Positions 17,511-27,279 of a DNA stretch of 64,000 bases are shown piece after piece (within the stretch, counting starts at the first letter, position 1; the number at the start of each line of letters is the position of its first letter). This stretch comes from CAYWKS01 sp964458935 (GTDB taxonomy: Bacteria > Planctomycetota > Phycisphaerae > Phycisphaerales > Zrk34), in the NCBI GenBank assembly GCA_964458935.1, contig CAYWKS010000006.1, positions 1 to 64,000 of the forward strand, read 5' to 3'. Position numbers and translations under genes: made by a program. A model generated the notes under the pieces. The model made no database searches, was not told where the DNA came from, and worked only from the letters and a program-made list of their open reading frames with translations.

Positions 17511-18854
17511 ATGTTCGCCGATGCCACGACCGATCGACCGACCACCCCGACCTCGCCCCGGGCCCCCCGTCGGACGGGGCTGCTCGCCGCGCTCGTCCTG
17601 CTCGCCGCCGCCTTCATGGTCGTCCGCGGTCCGGTGCGTTCCTGGCAGGCCATCAACGATTTCGGGCTGCTCTACAGCGCCTCCCGCGCCTGGCTGCTCG
17701 GTGACAATCCCTACGACGCCTCGACCCAGCTCCGTGTCTGGACCGAGGCCGCCCGCCTCGACGCCCCTCCGCACACCGTCAACGCCGAACTGTTCGACGC
17801 GCTCTACCCCCCGGTGACCTACGTCTGCCTGGCGCCGCTGGCCGCCCTGCCGTGGTGGACCGCCTCGGCCCTGTGGACCGGGCTCAACGCCGTGCTCGCC
17901 GCTCTGATGCTCGGGTTGCTCGTGCGCCTGTTCCAGATCCCCTGGGCCTCGCCGCGCGCCTGGGCCCTCGTCATCGCCGGCTTGTGCTTCGCCCCCCTGC
18001 ACACCACCCTCGCCTTCGGCCACCTCATCGTCGCCATCGTCGCGCTGCTCGCCACCTGGCGCCTCGCCGACCGCGCCGGGAGGCCCGCCTGCGCCGGGCT
18101 CGCCCTCGGCCTCGCCATCGCCCTCAAACCCCAACTCGCCGGGCTGTTCGTCCTGATCGATCTCGCCGATCGCCGTTGGACCACGCTCCTGGCCACCGGA
18201 CTGACCGTCGCCGCACTCGCCATCATCGCCGTCGCTCGACTCGAACTCGCCGGCGTCCCCTGGCTCGACAGCTACCGGCAGGGCCTGGCCGACTTCGCCC
18301 GGCAAGGCGGCGTCGCCACCCTGGCCCATCCCATGCGGTTCACCTTCATCCACCTCGGCGTCGTCCTCCACGCCTTCACCGACAGCCGCCTGGTCGTCAC
18401 CGCTCTGGGCTGGCTCGTCACCGCCGCCGGACTCGGCGTCGCACTCTGGCGTCGCGGACGCCCCGACGACATCGACCGCCGCGCACTCGCCCTGGGCCTC
18501 CTCGCGGTCATCACCCTCCTGCCCGTGTATCACCGCTACTACGATGCGCTGTTGCTGCTGCTGCCGCTGGCCTGGGCCGCCCGCGCCTGGCCGACCCCAC
18601 AGCGCCGCTGGGCATGGCCCGTGGTCCTGCTCATCGCGCCGCTGTTCGTGCCGGGCGCCGCCGTGCTGAACTTGCTCGCCGACCGAGCCCGACTCCCCGA
18701 CGCGCTCGCCGACTCCGCGGTCTTCCACCGCCTGATCCTCCCGCATCAGGCATGGCTGATCTTCGCACTCGCGGTCGTGATGACCCTCGCCGCCTGGCGC
18801 GGCGGCGCATCGCGACGGTCCCATGCGCCGGATCGCGCGCCGGCGCCCTCATAG
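17511..18854 (+). CDS. Multi-pass membrane glycosyltransferase, GT87-like (DUF2029)
   Basis: 447 aa, about ten to twelve transmembrane helices. After the first helix the loop reads INDFGLLYSASRAWLLGDNP, where the DF(x) acidic site and the DNPYD motif are typical of GT87/PIG-M-like polyprenyl-phosphate-mannose transferases. A second hallmark is LYPPVTYVCLAPLAALPWW. ALKPQLAG in the middle is also characteristic. These enzymes add a sugar from a lipid carrier on the outer face of the inner membrane. Acceptor unknown. Confidence 0.8.
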   Translation: MFADATTDRPTTPTSPRAPRRTGLLAALVLLAAAFMVVRGPVRSWQAINDFGLLYSASRAWLLGDNPYDASTQLRVWTEAARLDAPPHTVNAELFDALYPPVTYVCLAPLAALPWWTASALWTGLNAVLAALMLGLLVRLFQIPWASPRAWALVIAGLCFAPLHTTLAFGHLIVAIVALLATWRLADRAGRPACAGLALGLAIALKPQLAGLFVLIDLADRRWTTLLATGLTVAALAIIAVARLELAGVPWLDSYRQGLADFARQGGVATLAHPMRFTFIHLGVVLHAFTDSRLVVTALGWLVTAAGLGVALWRRGRPDDIDRRALALGLLAVITLLPVYHRYYDALLLLLPLAWAARAWPTPQRRWAWPVVLLIAPLFVPGAAVLNLLADRARLPDALADSAVFHRLILPHQAWLIFALAVVMTLAAWRGGASRRSHAPDRAPAPS

Positions 18855-18864
18855 GGAGGGCGCC
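18842..18864 (+). terminator. Hairpin at the end of the GT87-type gene
   Basis: GGCGCCCTC and GAGGGCGCC form a perfect nine-base stem with a five-base loop, spanning the stop codon. The downstream sequence has only a short T run (ATGTTT), so it is a weak intrinsic terminator or simply a structured mRNA end. Confidence 0.45.
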
Positions 18865-19175
18865 ATGTTTCGCCGCTCACGCACACGCTACCGCAGCCTC
18901 CAAACGACGACGACGCGACGCCCCGGTGCGCCACGGCCCGCGCCAAACGCCGAATCTGTCCGCCCGGACACAACCGGACATCCCCCACCCCGACACCCAA
19001 CCCACGCATTCGCAGACCCTTACCGGCCGAATGACCGCGCCCCTACCCCCGGGGCGGACACGTGCCGCCCCGTGCGCACCGCCGGGCGCGCCGATCGCGC
19101 GCTATTCCAACTTTCTCAAAAAAATCTTGCACGCCACGCCGCGGCGCACGAGGACGACCGCCACAAGCCATCGGC
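18865..19175. other. Intergenic region upstream of hslU
   Basis: About 310 bases with no convincing gene. The hslU frame is open through it, but the translation is rich in Arg, Pro and Thr with no family match. Its composition is more C-rich on the plus strand than neighbouring genes. A short A-rich patch (about 19117-19123) precedes the hslU promoter. Confidence 0.6.
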
Positions 19176-19181
19176 TATCAT
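19176..19181 (+). promoter_or_regulatory. -10 element of hslU, leaderless
   Basis: TATCAT, in GGCTATCAT, ends seven bases before the ATG at 19189. It overlaps the alternative ATG at 19180, which therefore is unlikely to be used. Confidence 0.5.
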
Positions 19182-19188
19182 GCGACCT

Positions 19189-20601
<1,413 letters not shown>

Positions 20602-20663
20602 TCAGGCGAGGCGACGACGCGCGTCGCCCCGACCGGGGGAGTGCGAGGATGAGGCAGCCGGCG

Positions 20664-21068
20664 TTACTCGGCCTTCTGGGGTTCGCTGCCGACCAGTTCC
20701 TCGGCGAGCTGGACCAGCCGCTCCAGGCGGACGGGCTTGTGCAGGTAGGCGTCGACGCCGAGCGTCTCGGCGTAGGCCTGGTGCCGCTTGCCCTCGTTGG
20801 CGGTGATCATGATGACCCGCGGGGGCGCGTCCATCTGCTTGATCCGCTCGAGCACGAGGAACCCGCTCCGCTTGGGCAGCATCATGTCCAGCACGACCAG
20901 GTCCGGGTCGTCGTTCTCGCAGAGGTGCACGGCGGTGTTGCCGTCCGAACACTGCTTGGTCTTGGCGCCCTCGGCCTTGAGGGCGGCGTCGACCACGCCC
21001 AGCACGTCCGGGTCGTCGTCCACAATCAGGATGCGTTTATCGGCCAGTCGCCGTTCGCGTTCGACCAT
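20664..21068 (-). CDS. Stand-alone CheY-like response regulator
   Basis: 134 aa, a single receiver domain. The acidic pocket is DDD (residues 17-19), the phosphate acceptor is D61 in LVVLDMMLP, the conserved Thr/Ser is in MITANEG, and the Lys is in YLHKPVRLE. No output domain, so it acts through protein contact. No histidine kinase lies nearby. Confidence 0.9.
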   Translation of the reverse strand: MVERERRLADKRILIVDDDPDVLGVVDAALKAEGAKTKQCSDGNTAVHLCENDDPDLVVLDMMLPKRSGFLVLERIKQMDAPPRVIMITANEGKRHQAYAETLGVDAYLHKPVRLERLVQLAEELVGSEPQKAE

Positions 21069-21151
21069 CGTATGCGGCCTCCATGGCGGGCTGTCAGGGG
21101 TGAACCCTGTATTGTCCTATTGCACATGCACAGGGTCAAGTTGGGGCGAGA

Positions 21152-22174
21152 CTATTTCGGGTTGGCGTTGAGCACGGGCTGGCGCAACGCGTCCAGTTCG
21201 GCGTCGGTCATCCACGGCAAGTCGCGGAGCTTGTGCTCCAGGGCCGCCGGGAGCGGGCGGCCTTCCCGCTCGTGGCGGGGCCGGCTCTTCCACCGCCGGT
21301 GGACCCAGAGGTACTGCTCGGGCGCCAGGCGGACCATCGCCTCGATCGCACGCGCGTAGCGGGCGGTGAGGTAATACAGCGGGTCGGGCCGGTCGGCCCA
21401 GTCTTCGGGGTAGATGATGTCGGTCGTGCCGATCTCATACGCGAACCGCGGCCCCAGCCGGCGGGCGTACCCGCAGATCACCGGTGCGTCGTACCGCATC
21501 GCCAGCAGCCCGATCGACTTGTACGCCGAGGCGAGCCGCCCGAAGAACGGCACGAACAAGCCCCGGTCGCCGGCGTTCTGGTCGCCGATGAACCCGAGCG
21601 TGCCGTTGGCCTCCATGATGCGGGCCATGCGGTCAGACGCGCCCCATTTGGTGATGATCCGCATGCCCTGCCGCTCACGCACGCCCCGCAGCCAGCGGTC
21701 CACCATCGGGTTGTCGATCGGCCGCGCCACCGCGTCCAGGTCCAGCCCCACGGTCGCGAGCACGTACCCGAGCAGCTCCCAGTTGCCGAAGTGGCCGGTG
21801 ACCATGACGGTCGGCCGGTCGGCAAGCATCACGTCCAGCGCCTCGCTCAGGCGGTGCAGGCGGACGCGTTCGGCCCAGGTGTCGCGGTTGACCAGGCGAG
21901 GCGTGAACAGCACCTCGCTGCCGAGCTGGAGGAAGTGTTGCATGGAGCGTTCGGCGACGTCGGCGGCCCGCCGCTCGCCCAGCGCCGGCAGGCTGCGGCG
22001 GATGTTCTCGATCGCCCGCAGTCGGTGCCGCTTGTCCCAGCGGTACATCGCCGAGCCGACCCCGCGGGCGCCATGGAGCACGTCGTCGATCGGGAACATG
22101 TGCAGCATCATCGTCCCCAGCCGCAGGGCCAGGTACTGCCACGTGCTGGTCAACGCCGACTGGTCGCGGGCCAT
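21152..22174 (-). CDS. Lysophospholipid/lipid A acyltransferase (LpxL/HtrB family)
   Basis: 340 aa. The catalytic motif HFGNWE is at residues 128-133, and the second block reads DQNAGDRGLFVPFFG (the family DQ...G.FVPFFG). The C-terminal region ends in VHRRWKSRP, the usual WxHRRWK. These inner-membrane enzymes add secondary acyl chains to lipid A. Together with lptD at 52.1 kb it shows an LPS-bearing outer membrane. An intrinsic terminator separates it from the upstream coiled-coil gene. Confidence 0.88.
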   Translation of the reverse strand: MARDQSALTSTWQYLALRLGTMMLHMFPIDDVLHGARGVGSAMYRWDKRHRLRAIENIRRSLPALGERRAADVAERSMQHFLQLGSEVLFTPRLVNRDTWAERVRLHRLSEALDVMLADRPTVMVTGHFGNWELLGYVLATVGLDLDAVARPIDNPMVDRWLRGVRERQGMRIITKWGASDRMARIMEANGTLGFIGDQNAGDRGLFVPFFGRLASAYKSIGLLAMRYDAPVICGYARRLGPRFAYEIGTTDIIYPEDWADRPDPLYYLTARYARAIEAMVRLAPEQYLWVHRRWKSRPRHEREGRPLPAALEHKLRDLPWMTDAELDALRQPVLNANPK

Positions 22175-22213
22175 GGGCGGATTCCCGATCGCGGCGCGTC
22201 GATGCGCGAAGGC

Positions 22214-22242
22214 AAGAAAAAGCGCCGACGGTCAGTCGGCGC
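22214..22242 (-). terminator. Rho-independent terminator of the coiled-coil gene
   Basis: On the minus strand GCGCCGAC, a five-base loop, GTCGGCGC (22242-22222) are followed by TTTTTC. Perfect eight-base GC-rich stem plus U tract. It lies 48 bases past the stop of the gene at 22290. Confidence 0.85.
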
Positions 22243-22289
22243 CGGTTGGTGTTCGATCACGGCTCGGCGTGCGCGGCTCGGCGGCGGGC

Positions 22290-23693
22290 TCACTGCTGAT
22301 AGTAGCCGATGAGCGTGAGGAAGCGGTTCTGGTTGAGGATCGGGATGCTCAGCTCGCGGGCGAGGCCGATCAACTCCTGCTGGCGGATGTACCGCTCCTT
22401 GCGGCCGAGCCATTCCTGGATCTCGGCGGGGGTCGGCGGCGGGTTGTCCGGCGGGGGCTCGGGGAATTCGAGCTGCTCGCCGATGACCAGGAAGTCGGTG
22501 TCGACGGGCATGTCGTCGCTGTCGATCACGACGCCGCCCCACTGCTGGATCAGGTTGGTGGCGCGGCGGCGCTCCATCTCGGTGGCGCGGCCGTCCTGGT
22601 TGAGGTCGAAGTCGCCGGTGACGAAGAAGCGGAACGTGCGGTTCTCGTCGTAGACGATGTTGGAGATCAGGTCGCCGCTGAGGATGGGCTCGCCGTAGCT
22701 GCGGCGGATGACCCGGCAGGCGGCGGTCTGGCCCGACTCCGAGAAGCGGATGACCTCGATGGTGGCCTTGCCGCCTATGTGCTGGACCTGGCCGTTGTTC
22801 CGAACCTCGGTGCGGACGCCGGTCTCGGCGTCGAAGACCTCGAAGGTCATGCCGAGCACGAGGTTTTCGTCGCGGCCGAGATTGATGTAGACGACCTGCT
22901 CACCGGTGACGACCTCGACGATCTGACCGTCGGCCTCGAGGGTCAGGTCGGGCGAGGACAAGCGGTTGGCGTTGATGATGCCCAGCAACTCCCGGACCCG
23001 CGCGTCGCGTTTGGCGATCTCGTTGTCGAGCGTCCGGATCTCACTTTCCTTTTGGCGCAGCTCCTCGCGGGTGTCGGTCTTGTACTGCTCGTAGGTCTGC
23101 CGCAGCTCCTCGCGTTCCTGTTGAGCCGCCTGCTCGGCCTGGCTGAAACTCTGCTGCAACTCGTCGATGCGAACCTGAAGATTGCTGACGGTCTGCTCGT
23201 GAGCGTCCTGCTGCTGCTCGTTCTGCTCCTGGAGCGAGGCGAGCTTCTGGGCCCGCTGCTGATTGCCCTGCTCGAGCTGATCGATCTGCTGCTGGGCCGA
23301 AGTCAACGAGGCATTGAGCTGCTGGACCTGCGCGAGGACGTTGCTGCCCTGGGGCACCTCGGCGGCCTGGAGCTGCTGCTCGATCTGGCCGAGCGGCATG
23401 GTGCCGTCGCCGGTGAGCCAGCGTTTGAGGTTCTGGTTGTTGACGACGAGCTGGCCGAAGATGGTGCGGCCCTGTTGCCGGCGCTGGTCGTTGAGGCTGC
23501 TGTACATGTCGCCGCCACGTTCGGTCTGCGAGATGAGGTTGCCCTGCTGGTCCTGGAGGGTGGCGACCTCCTCCTGGGCGGCGGTTTTCTGGGTATAGAA
23601 GAGCACGGCGAGGGCGCCGCTGAGCACGAACAGGAAAACGAAGGCCACCAGGGCGAAGACTGCGCCGCTGATGCCGCCTGAACGAGTTGCCAT
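22290..23693 (-). CDS. Membrane-anchored coiled-coil protein with BRCT-like C-terminal region
   Basis: 467 aa, no named family recognised. Residues about 9-33 form one transmembrane helix. Residues 35-235 are a Gln/Glu-rich coiled coil with heptads. A beta-rich domain follows (about 245-345: VVTGEQVVYINLGRDENLVL). Residues 354-410 resemble a BRCT fold, with FFVTGDFD, LIQQWGGVV and DTDFLVIGE matching the fold's conserved points. An EF-hand-like 12-residue loop DLNQDGRATEME (363-374) interrupts it. It ends the nusG-side gene cluster and has its own terminator. A structural or envelope-linked role is inferred only. Confidence 0.75.
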   Translation of the reverse strand: MATRSGGISGAVFALVAFVFLFVLSGALAVLFYTQKTAAQEEVATLQDQQGNLISQTERGGDMYSSLNDQRRQQGRTIFGQLVVNNQNLKRWLTGDGTMPLGQIEQQLQAAEVPQGSNVLAQVQQLNASLTSAQQQIDQLEQGNQQRAQKLASLQEQNEQQQDAHEQTVSNLQVRIDELQQSFSQAEQAAQQEREELRQTYEQYKTDTREELRQKESEIRTLDNEIAKRDARVRELLGIINANRLSSPDLTLEADGQIVEVVTGEQVVYINLGRDENLVLGMTFEVFDAETGVRTEVRNNGQVQHIGGKATIEVIRFSESGQTAACRVIRRSYGEPILSGDLISNIVYDENRTFRFFVTGDFDLNQDGRATEMERRRATNLIQQWGGVVIDSDDMPVDTDFLVIGEQLEFPEPPPDNPPPTPAEIQEWLGRKERYIRQQELIGLARELSIPILNQNRFLTLIGYYQQ

Positions 23694-23822
23694 GAGTCAT
23701 GCCTCCCTGGCTAGGAACGTGGGGCCGGTGTGGGGAGCCCGACACGCGGGGCGGGGATATCTTTGCGCCGCTAAGTATCTACCGGGAAGGGGCTTTGGTC
23801 AAGTGCGTCGGCGTGGGGCGTG

Positions 23823-24641
23823 TTACTCGTCGGCCTTCTCGATCTGCCAGTACTCGATCTCGAGGGGGGTGGCACGACCGAAGATGGTGACGATCACGCG
23901 GACTTTGCCCTGCTCGGGGAGTAGCGCGTCGACGGTGCCGTCCATATTCTCGAAAGGGCCTTCCTTGATCTTGACGACGTCGCCGGGGGCGAACTCCATC
24001 CGGACCTCGGGCTCTTCCTCGGGCTGGCGGGAGGCGAGGACCATCTTCTCGACCTCGTGCCGCTGCATGGGCGCGGGGCGGCCGGCGGTGCCGATGAAGT
24101 CGCCCACGCCGGTGGTTTCCTTGATGAGAAAGAACACGTCCTGGGGGATGCGGCCATCGGCTTCGAGCTGCATCTCGACGAACACGTAGCCGGGGTAGAG
24201 CTTGCGTTGCTGGACCTTCTGCTTGCCGCCCTTCATGGTGCGGATCTTCTCGGTGGGCACCAGAATGCGATTGACCAGGTGCGTCATGCCCTCGATCTTG
24301 ATCTTCCGGAGCAGGGTCTCCTTGACCGAGTCTTCCTTGTTGGAGGCGACCCGCAACACGAACCAGTCGAAGCCGGGGTAGACGAGCGGTTCGTCCTCCA
24401 TGACCTCGCCGCGTGTGTCCTGTTCGTCCTCCGCCGAGCCGGCGTTGTCTTCGGGCAGCTCGTCGGCGGCATGAGAGGATTCGGCGTCGTCGGGCTGGCG
24501 TTCGCGTGGCTCGGCCTGGTCTTCAGCGGCGGCGAACGTGTTGAGGTCGGTCGATTCGGTCGGCTCCGACGACTCGTCGACATGCGGTTGCGGAGCGGGC
24601 GACGTCGAATGGTCGTGCGGCTGGGATGGGTACTGGGTCAT
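23823..24641 (-). CDS. nusG: Transcription termination/antitermination protein NusG
   Basis: 272 aa. The NGN domain starts near residue 92 (FDWFVLRVASNKED) and includes KLYPGYVFVEMQL. The C-terminal KOW domain begins FAPGDVVKIKEGPFENMDGT. NusG binds RNA polymerase and couples it to the ribosome or Rho. It is longer than usual because of an acidic, Glu/Asp/Ser-rich N-terminal extension of about 90 residues. The ATG at 24641 is used; a TTG lies 18 bases upstream inside the secE stop region. Confidence 0.95.
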   Translation of the reverse strand: MTQYPSQPHDHSTSPAPQPHVDESSEPTESTDLNTFAAAEDQAEPRERQPDDAESSHAADELPEDNAGSAEDEQDTRGEVMEDEPLVYPGFDWFVLRVASNKEDSVKETLLRKIKIEGMTHLVNRILVPTEKIRTMKGGKQKVQQRKLYPGYVFVEMQLEADGRIPQDVFFLIKETTGVGDFIGTAGRPAPMQRHEVEKMVLASRQPEEEPEVRMEFAPGDVVKIKEGPFENMDGTVDALLPEQGKVRVIVTIFGRATPLEIEYWQIEKADE

Positions 24642-24655
24642 ATGCAAAGGAGCTC

Positions 24656-25132
24656 TCAACCCCAGAGTTTGATCTTCAGGACGCCGATCTCGTAGAAGAA
24701 GATGCTGAAGAGGATATCGGCCAGGAGCAGGATACCCACGATCGCGATGAGAAAGAAGATGACGATGCCGGTCGAGCCGATGACTTCGCGGCGAGTGGGC
24801 CAGTTGACCTTCTTCATCTCGGCCTCGGTGGCGATGAGGAAGTCAACGGTCTTGGGTTTGATGCCGACCCACCAGAACACGAGCAGGCCCAGCACAACGA
24901 GGGGCACGACCGAGCCGACGGCCTGGGTGTAGATGCCGCCGGGGAGTCCGGCGAGCTGCTCCCAGAGCCACCACGCTCCGAGGCAGATGAGGACGCCGGA
25001 GCCGAGGCCGCTCACCAGACGGGTCCAGTAGCCCTGGCCGGGCTTGTAGAGGTGGAATCCACCGGCACTGGCGGTTGCCTGAGGCTTATTGGAGCCGCCA
25101 TCGGAACTGCTTGTGGAGAGTGTGCTGGCCAT
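24656..25132 (-). CDS. secE: Preprotein translocase subunit SecE
   Basis: 158 aa. The conserved amphipathic helix and hinge are EMKKVNWPTRREVIGSTGIV, followed by the essential transmembrane helix (about residues 122-145). Two additional hydrophobic helices precede it (about 42-62 and 72-92), so it is a three-helix form like that of E. coli rather than the minimal one-helix SecE. Part of the SecYEG channel. Translation may be coupled to nusG, which starts 15 bases downstream. Confidence 0.93.
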   Translation of the reverse strand: MASTLSTSSSDGGSNKPQATASAGGFHLYKPGQGYWTRLVSGLGSGVLICLGAWWLWEQLAGLPGGIYTQAVGSVVPLVVLGLLVFWWVGIKPKTVDFLIATEAEMKKVNWPTRREVIGSTGIVIFFLIAIVGILLLADILFSIFFYEIGVLKIKLWG

Positions 25133-25156
25133 AATTCCAATCCGCTTGCCGCTCAA

Positions 25157-25229
25157 CACGCCAGGGAGGAGTCGAACCCCCAACCTGCCGCTTTGGAGGC
25201 GGCTGCTCTGCCAATTGAGCTACTGGCGT
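25157..25229 (-). tRNA. tRNA-Trp (anticodon CCA)
   Basis: Acceptor ACGCCAG pairs with CTGGCGT, discriminator G. D arm TAGCTCAATTGGCAGAGC, anticodon stem GCCGC/GCGGC with loop CTCCAAA giving CCA, and T arm GGGGGTTCGACTCCT. Seventy-three bases, no encoded CCA. It lies between rpmG and secE, its conserved place in many bacteria. Confidence 0.95.
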
Positions 25230-25323
25230 TCGTACGATTTCCGACGTTCACAAGACATATCGGGCGGGAAGCTGCTTCGGTCAGGGATCGGGACGTTCGG
25301 CAGCCGCCTGCCCGCGATACACG

Positions 25324-25506
25324 TCACTTCCGCTTGATCTTATGCAGCGTGTGCTTGCGAAGCCGCGGGGAGTACTTATTCAGTCCGGCCTTGAGCTTCT
25401 CGGGGATCCCGCCCTTGACGTTAACCGGGGTGCGATAGTTCAGGTCCCCGGACTCCGAACATTGCAGCCAGACGTATTCGACGGCATCTTTGGATTTCTT
25501 GGCCAT
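25324..25506 (-). CDS. rpmG: 50S ribosomal protein L33
   Basis: 60 aa. Recognised by the central YRTPVNVKGG segment, the KYSPRLRKHTLHKIKRK tail and the WLQCSESGDLNY front. It keeps only one cysteine (C16), so it is the zinc-free form. GGAG precedes the ATG. It lies between tuf and tRNA-Trp. Confidence 0.93.
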   Translation of the reverse strand: MAKKSKDAVEYVWLQCSESGDLNYRTPVNVKGGIPEKLKAGLNKYSPRLRKHTLHKIKRK

Positions 25507-25556
25507 GGTCGTACTCCACCGGACGGCCCTTGCCGGTCAAGGCAAGGGGGCGGCGA

Positions 25557-26765
25557 TTACTCGAGGATCTTGGTCACGACGCCGGCGCCGACGGTGCGGC
25601 CGCCTTCACGGACGGCGAAGCGGAGGCCTTCTTCCATCGCGATGGGCTTGTCACCGAGGTCGACCTCCATGGTGATGTTGTCGCCGGGCATGCACATCTC
25701 GGCACCGCCGAGGAGCTTGATCCCGCCGGTGACGTCGGTGGTGCGGAAGTAGAACTGCGGCTTGTAGCCGGAGAAGAACGGGCTGTGCCGGCCGCCTTCT
25801 TCCTTGGTCAGCACGTAGACCTCACCCTCGAACTTGGTGTGCGGGGTGATGGACCCGGGCTTGGCCAACACCATGCCGCGGTCGATCTCGTCCTTTTCGA
25901 TGCCGCGGAGCAGGCAGCCGACGTTGTCACCGGCCTGACCTTCCTCGAGGGTCTTGTTGAACATCTCCACGCCCGTGACAACCGTCTTCTTGGAGTCGCG
26001 GCGGAGGCCGATGATCTCGCAATCGTCGCCGACCTTCATGACACCGCGCTCAATGCGTCCGGTGGCGACCGTGCCGCGGCCCTTGATCGAGAAGACGTCT
26101 TCGACGCTCATCAGGTAGGGTTTGTCCACCTCGCGTTGGGGCTCGGGGATCCAGGAATCGATGGCGTCCATGAGCTCGGCGATGCAGGCGTTGCTCGCAT
26201 CGTCGTCGGGGTTCTGGAGCGCGGGGAAGGCGGCACCCTTGACGATGGGCGTGTCTTCCTCGAATTCGTACTTGGACAGCAGTTCCTGGACTTCGAGCTC
26301 GACGAGGTCGAGCAGTTCCGGATCGTCGACGAGGTCGACCTTGTTGAGGAACACCACGAGCTTGGGCACGTTGACCTGACGGGCCAGGAGCACGTGCTCG
26401 CGGGTCTGCGGCATCGGGCCATCCGCGGCCGAAACCACCAGGATGGCGCCGTCCATCTGGGCGGCGCCGGTGATCATATTCTTGACGAAGTCGGCGTGGC
26501 CCGGGCAGTCGACGTGGGCGTAGTGCCGATTCGTGGTCTCGTACTCCACATGGCTGGTGGCGATCGTCATGATCTTGGTCGCGTCGCGACGCCCGTCGGA
26601 CTCCGAGGCCTTGGCCACGTCGTCATAGCCCTTGAACGTCGCAAGGCCCTTGGCTGCCTGTACGGCGGTGATGGCCGAGGTCAGCGTGGTCTTGCCGTGG
26701 TCGACGTGGCCGATCGTGCCGACGTTCACGTGGGGTTTGGTTCGTTCGAAAACACCCTTAGCCAT
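25557..26765 (-). CDS. tuf: Translation elongation factor Tu
   Basis: 402 aa. Starts MAKGVFERTKPHVNVGTIGH; the GTPase motifs are GHVDHGKTT, DCPGHADF and NKVD. Domains 2 and 3 follow, ending RTVGAGVVTKILE. EF-Tu delivers aminoacyl-tRNA to the ribosome. GGAGG lies ahead of the start. There is an insert around residues 40-60 (KGLATFKGYDDVAKASESDG) in the switch I region, where many EF-Tu proteins are shorter. It heads the tuf-rpmG-trnW-secE-nusG string. Confidence 0.98.
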   Translation of the reverse strand: MAKGVFERTKPHVNVGTIGHVDHGKTTLTSAITAVQAAKGLATFKGYDDVAKASESDGRRDATKIMTIATSHVEYETTNRHYAHVDCPGHADFVKNMITGAAQMDGAILVVSAADGPMPQTREHVLLARQVNVPKLVVFLNKVDLVDDPELLDLVELEVQELLSKYEFEEDTPIVKGAAFPALQNPDDDASNACIAELMDAIDSWIPEPQREVDKPYLMSVEDVFSIKGRGTVATGRIERGVMKVGDDCEIIGLRRDSKKTVVTGVEMFNKTLEEGQAGDNVGCLLRGIEKDEIDRGMVLAKPGSITPHTKFEGEVYVLTKEEGGRHSPFFSGYKPQFYFRTTDVTGGIKLLGGAEMCMPGDNITMEVDLGDKPIAMEEGLRFAVREGGRTVGAGVVTKILE

Positions 26766-26971
26766 TGGTCGTACCTCCGTACATGGTGAGCTTTCCTGCC
26801 GCGTCGGGCCTCGTGGTTGATGCGATGTCGAGTCCGTGCGTCGGCGCTGCTGCTGGTGGTTGTGCTCGGCTCACCCGGCCGAGTCTCGTCACAGGCGTGT
26901 TGCGCTGTGCGTTCGCTACTGCTGTCCGGCACGCCGGGGCGACCATCGCCCGCATCCGGTCCGGCCTTTCA
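26766..26971 (-). other. tuf leader and promoter region
   Basis: Two hundred bases between tRNA-Thr and tuf. GGAGG lies about ten bases from the tuf ATG. The rest has no supported reading frame; tuf may be cotranscribed with tRNA-Thr. I see no strong hairpin and no canonical -10. Confidence 0.4.
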
Positions 26972-27043
<72 letters not shown>

Positions 27044-27267
27044 GGCGGTGCCGGACGACCTGGTCGAACCGGAATCCGACACTTTAACAACCTCGGTCGG
27101 ATGAAACAACCGGGCGTTGCGCCGAGGTCAATCCACCTCGACTCACGCCCAGTGAGCCATCCCCGAAGCAGGGGTATCATATCCCCTAACCCCCTCCTGT
27201 CAAACGGTTGCATCGACCGCGCAGGCCGCCGCACGACGGGCAGATGCGGCGGTGGCGGGGTGCGTGT

Positions 27268-27273
27268 TATCCT
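27268..27273 (+). promoter_or_regulatory. -10 element upstream of gene at 27280, leaderless
   Basis: TATCCT, in GTTATCCT, ends six bases before the ATG at 27280 with no Shine-Dalgarno sequence. Supports that start over one 72 bases upstream. Confidence 0.45.
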
Positions 27274-27279
27274 CTGGTC

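Noticed and set aside
18823..19188. In-frame extension upstream of hslU
   Set aside because: No homology, and the -10 element for hslU lies at 19176-19181.
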